A stretch of DNA of 6,726 bases from JBDKJS01 sp039806065 (GTDB lineage: Bacteria > Bacteroidota > Bacteroidia > AKYH767-A > 2013-40CM-41-45), in assembly GCA_039806065.1 (NCBI GenBank), contig JBDKJS010000028.1, forward strand, positions 1-6,726, written 5' to 3'. The notes below the pieces were generated by a model. That model saw nothing but the letters and a program-made list of their open reading frames with translations, ran no database searches and was not told where the DNA came from. A program made the translations under genes and the position numbers. Shown piece by piece: positions 5,345 to 6,726 of the stretch (positions are counted from its first letter, which is position 1; each line of letters begins with the position of its first letter).

Positions 5345-6194
5345 ACGGTATAGGCTAATGATCAAATACATCAATGATGAACTCACTGGTGTAGAGCTCA
5401 ATGACTTTTTGAAGTCTTTAGCTGAAGATCCTGCATTTGCTGCTGAGGTGGCCATGGCTCAAAAGATTAAAATTGGATTGGTAAATAACTATAAGCGTAA
5501 AGTAAATATTGCTGTAGATGAATCCCTAAATTTTAAAAAGCGTGCTATGCCATTTGAATTAAAGCTTACGATGGGCTTTATAATATTTACACTCATTGGC
5601 ATCACTTTATGGACATTTATTGATAACAAAACAGCGCATCGATATTTAAGAGTGCCACTCATCAAACGGAGTCAAGTAGCATTAAAAGCAGCCCCCTCGG
5701 CAACGGATGAAAATAGCGTTCTTCCTCCATTAACCGAAGCCAGAGTAGTTATAGATTCCAATAGAACAGATTCTGTAAGCTTAATTCTTCCTATTGATAC
5801 TTTGGCTATAAATGCCGAAGACGAAGTTATCAAGAAGGATCAACTGCTCATTAGTGCGCAATTGCCGCTTATCGTCTTGAAAGATGAAGCATCGCTTGCT
5901 TCACACACTGCCACACTTCTGGGTGAAGAGGCATCATTGCCAGATATGAGTGATGCAAAGCAATTGGTAGTAGAATTTTGGATCAACCCCTTGCACTATA
6001 AAGGTTACAAATGGTCGGGTGAAAAATTGATAATCTTTGGAGTAGAGAATCCGGATGAGGTTTCATTAGTTAATTTAAATAATTGTGTTTGGATGAATTG
6101 GAGAGGAAAATATTATAGACTTCCGCAAACTGAAGTTTATACCACTTATCAAGCTGAGACGAACATTCCCATCGATAAAAATTTGATCAGATAG
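5334..6194 (+). CDS. Single-pass membrane protein with anti-sigma-like N-terminus and extracytoplasmic C-terminal domain
   Basis: From the ATG at 5334 the product has 286 residues. This start overlaps the previous stop by 11 bp (5334-5344), the usual arrangement for translational coupling; an in-frame TTG at 5301 is less likely. Residues 5-45 (RYRLMIKYINDELTG, then FLKSLAEDPAFAAEVAMAQK) resemble the cytoplasmic head of zinc-free anti-sigma factors of Bacteroidota. One hydrophobic helix spans about 76-97, preceded by KKR, so the N-terminus should be inside and the C-terminus outside. A variable linker follows (about 100-205). A compact C-terminal domain (about 208-269) carries VEFWINP, YKGYKWSG, LIIFGVENPDEVSL and a closing KYYRLPQTEVY. 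I recall similar domains on other Bacteroidota membrane proteins but know no function. It probably holds the sigma-like protein at the membrane; this is inference from sequence pattern and gene order. Confidence 0.65.
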   Translation: MKTERYRLMIKYINDELTGVELNDFLKSLAEDPAFAAEVAMAQKIKIGLVNNYKRKVNIAVDESLNFKKRAMPFELKLTMGFIIFTLIGITLWTFIDNKTAHRYLRVPLIKRSQVALKAAPSATDENSVLPPLTEARVVIDSNRTDSVSLILPIDTLAINAEDEVIKKDQLLISAQLPLIVLKDEASLASHTATLLGEEASLPDMSDAKQLVVEFWINPLHYKGYKWSGEKLIIFGVENPDEVSLVNLNNCVWMNWRGKYYRLPQTEVYTTYQAETNIPIDKNLIR

Positions 6195-6196
6195 CA

Positions 6197-6726
6197 ATGG
6201 AGGTAAATTTTTTTAAATACCAAGGTACTGGAAATGATTTTGTGATGCTCGATAACAGAGCAAAAGAATACAAAGCATTAACAAGTGATCAAATAGCCTA
6301 CTTATGTGACAGGAGATTTGGTGTGGGAGCTGATGGGTTAATTATGCTTGAAGAGGAAAATGAACTATTGCGAATGCATTATTATAATGCTGACGGAAAC
6401 CTTGGAAGCATGTGCGGCAATGGTGGCCGATGTTTCGTAGGGTTTGCACATTTATTAGATTTGTGCAAGGGATCAGTGCAGTTTATGGCATTTGATGGCC
6501 TTCACAAAGCCAATATCATAAGTACTTCGCCAATGATAGTGAAGCTAGGAATGAATGAAGTAACTAATTTTTCGCTTGCAGCTTCAGGAAGTGTTGATGT
6601 TGATACCGGTTCGCCACATCAAGTAATTTTTGTGAATGACATTGGTAATGTTGATGTAGCTACTGAAGGGAGTTTAATTAGGTACAGTGCTAAATATAAA
6701 GCGCACGGTATTAATGTAAACTTTGT
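6197..6726 (+). CDS. dapF: Diaminopimelate epimerase (partial, runs off right edge)
   Basis: DapF interconverts LL- and meso-diaminopimelate without a cofactor, supplying meso-DAP for lysine synthesis and for peptidoglycan cross-links. The first 176 residues are present. Conserved blocks are FFKYQGTGNDF (5-15), FGVGADG (41-47), YNADG (63-67), MCGNGGRC (72-79) with the first catalytic Cys at 73, DTGSPHQV (136-143) and GINVNF (171-176). The second catalytic Cys, in the C-terminal half, lies beyond the window. The ATG is 2 bp after the preceding stop, with no Shine-Dalgarno sequence or separate promoter visible, so it is probably read from the same transcript as the sigma-like and membrane protein genes. 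Confidence 0.97.
   Translation, partial: MEVNFFKYQGTGNDFVMLDNRAKEYKALTSDQIAYLCDRRFGVGADGLIMLEEENELLRMHYYNADGNLGSMCGNGGRCFVGFAHLLDLCKGSVQFMAFDGLHKANIISTSPMIVKLGMNEVTNFSLAASGSVDVDTGSPHQVIFVNDIGNVDVATEGSLIRYSAKYKAHGINVNF

Overview
The window looks like ordinary chromosome from a member of the Bacteroidota. It is AT-rich. Genes lack Shine-Dalgarno sequences and are preceded by A-rich leaders. Three genes have an exact match to the Bacteroidota -7 promoter element TAnnTTTG just upstream, in the correct orientation. The F1-ATPase genes form a detached atpD-atpC pair, with a beta subunit of about 500 residues and a very short epsilon subunit, as is usual in this phylum. Genus or family cannot be fixed from the sequence alone.

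Layout, left to right. (1) Minus strand, 382-1: the N-terminal 127 codons of a multi-spanning membrane protein, probably a 7TM-type sensor. It runs off the left edge and appears to start with TTG. (2) 383-651: a gap with no gene, holding an AT-rich palindrome and a strong intrinsic terminator for the atp transcript. (3) Minus strand, 2426-652: atpD then atpC, the catalytic beta and the epsilon subunits of F-type ATP synthase, with a promoter motif at 2505-2498. (4) 2427-2892: a 466-bp spacer between divergent units, with promoters at both ends. (5) Plus strand, 2893-4279: a TetR-family regulator followed after 4 bp by a classical short-chain dehydrogenase/reductase, almost certainly one operon. 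(6) Minus strand, 4774-4307: msrB, a zinc-type peptide-methionine (R)-S-oxide reductase with an N-terminal hydrophobic export or anchor segment, convergent with the SDR gene. (7) Plus strand, 4844 to the right edge: a divergent ECF-sigma-like protein, a single-pass membrane protein with an anti-sigma-like cytoplasmic head and an extracytoplasmic domain, and the start of dapF (diaminopimelate epimerase). The first two overlap by 11 bp and dapF follows after 2 bp, so the three appear co-transcribed.

The atp, msrB and dapF genes are housekeeping. The parts deserving attention are the reduced sigma/anti-sigma-like pair tied to dapF, the Phe-Trp / Tyr-Lys-Gly-Tyr-Lys C-terminal domain of its membrane partner, and the near-leaderless promoter that drives the unit. 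I saw no mobile element, CRISPR array, tRNA or rRNA, and nothing resembling a defence system.
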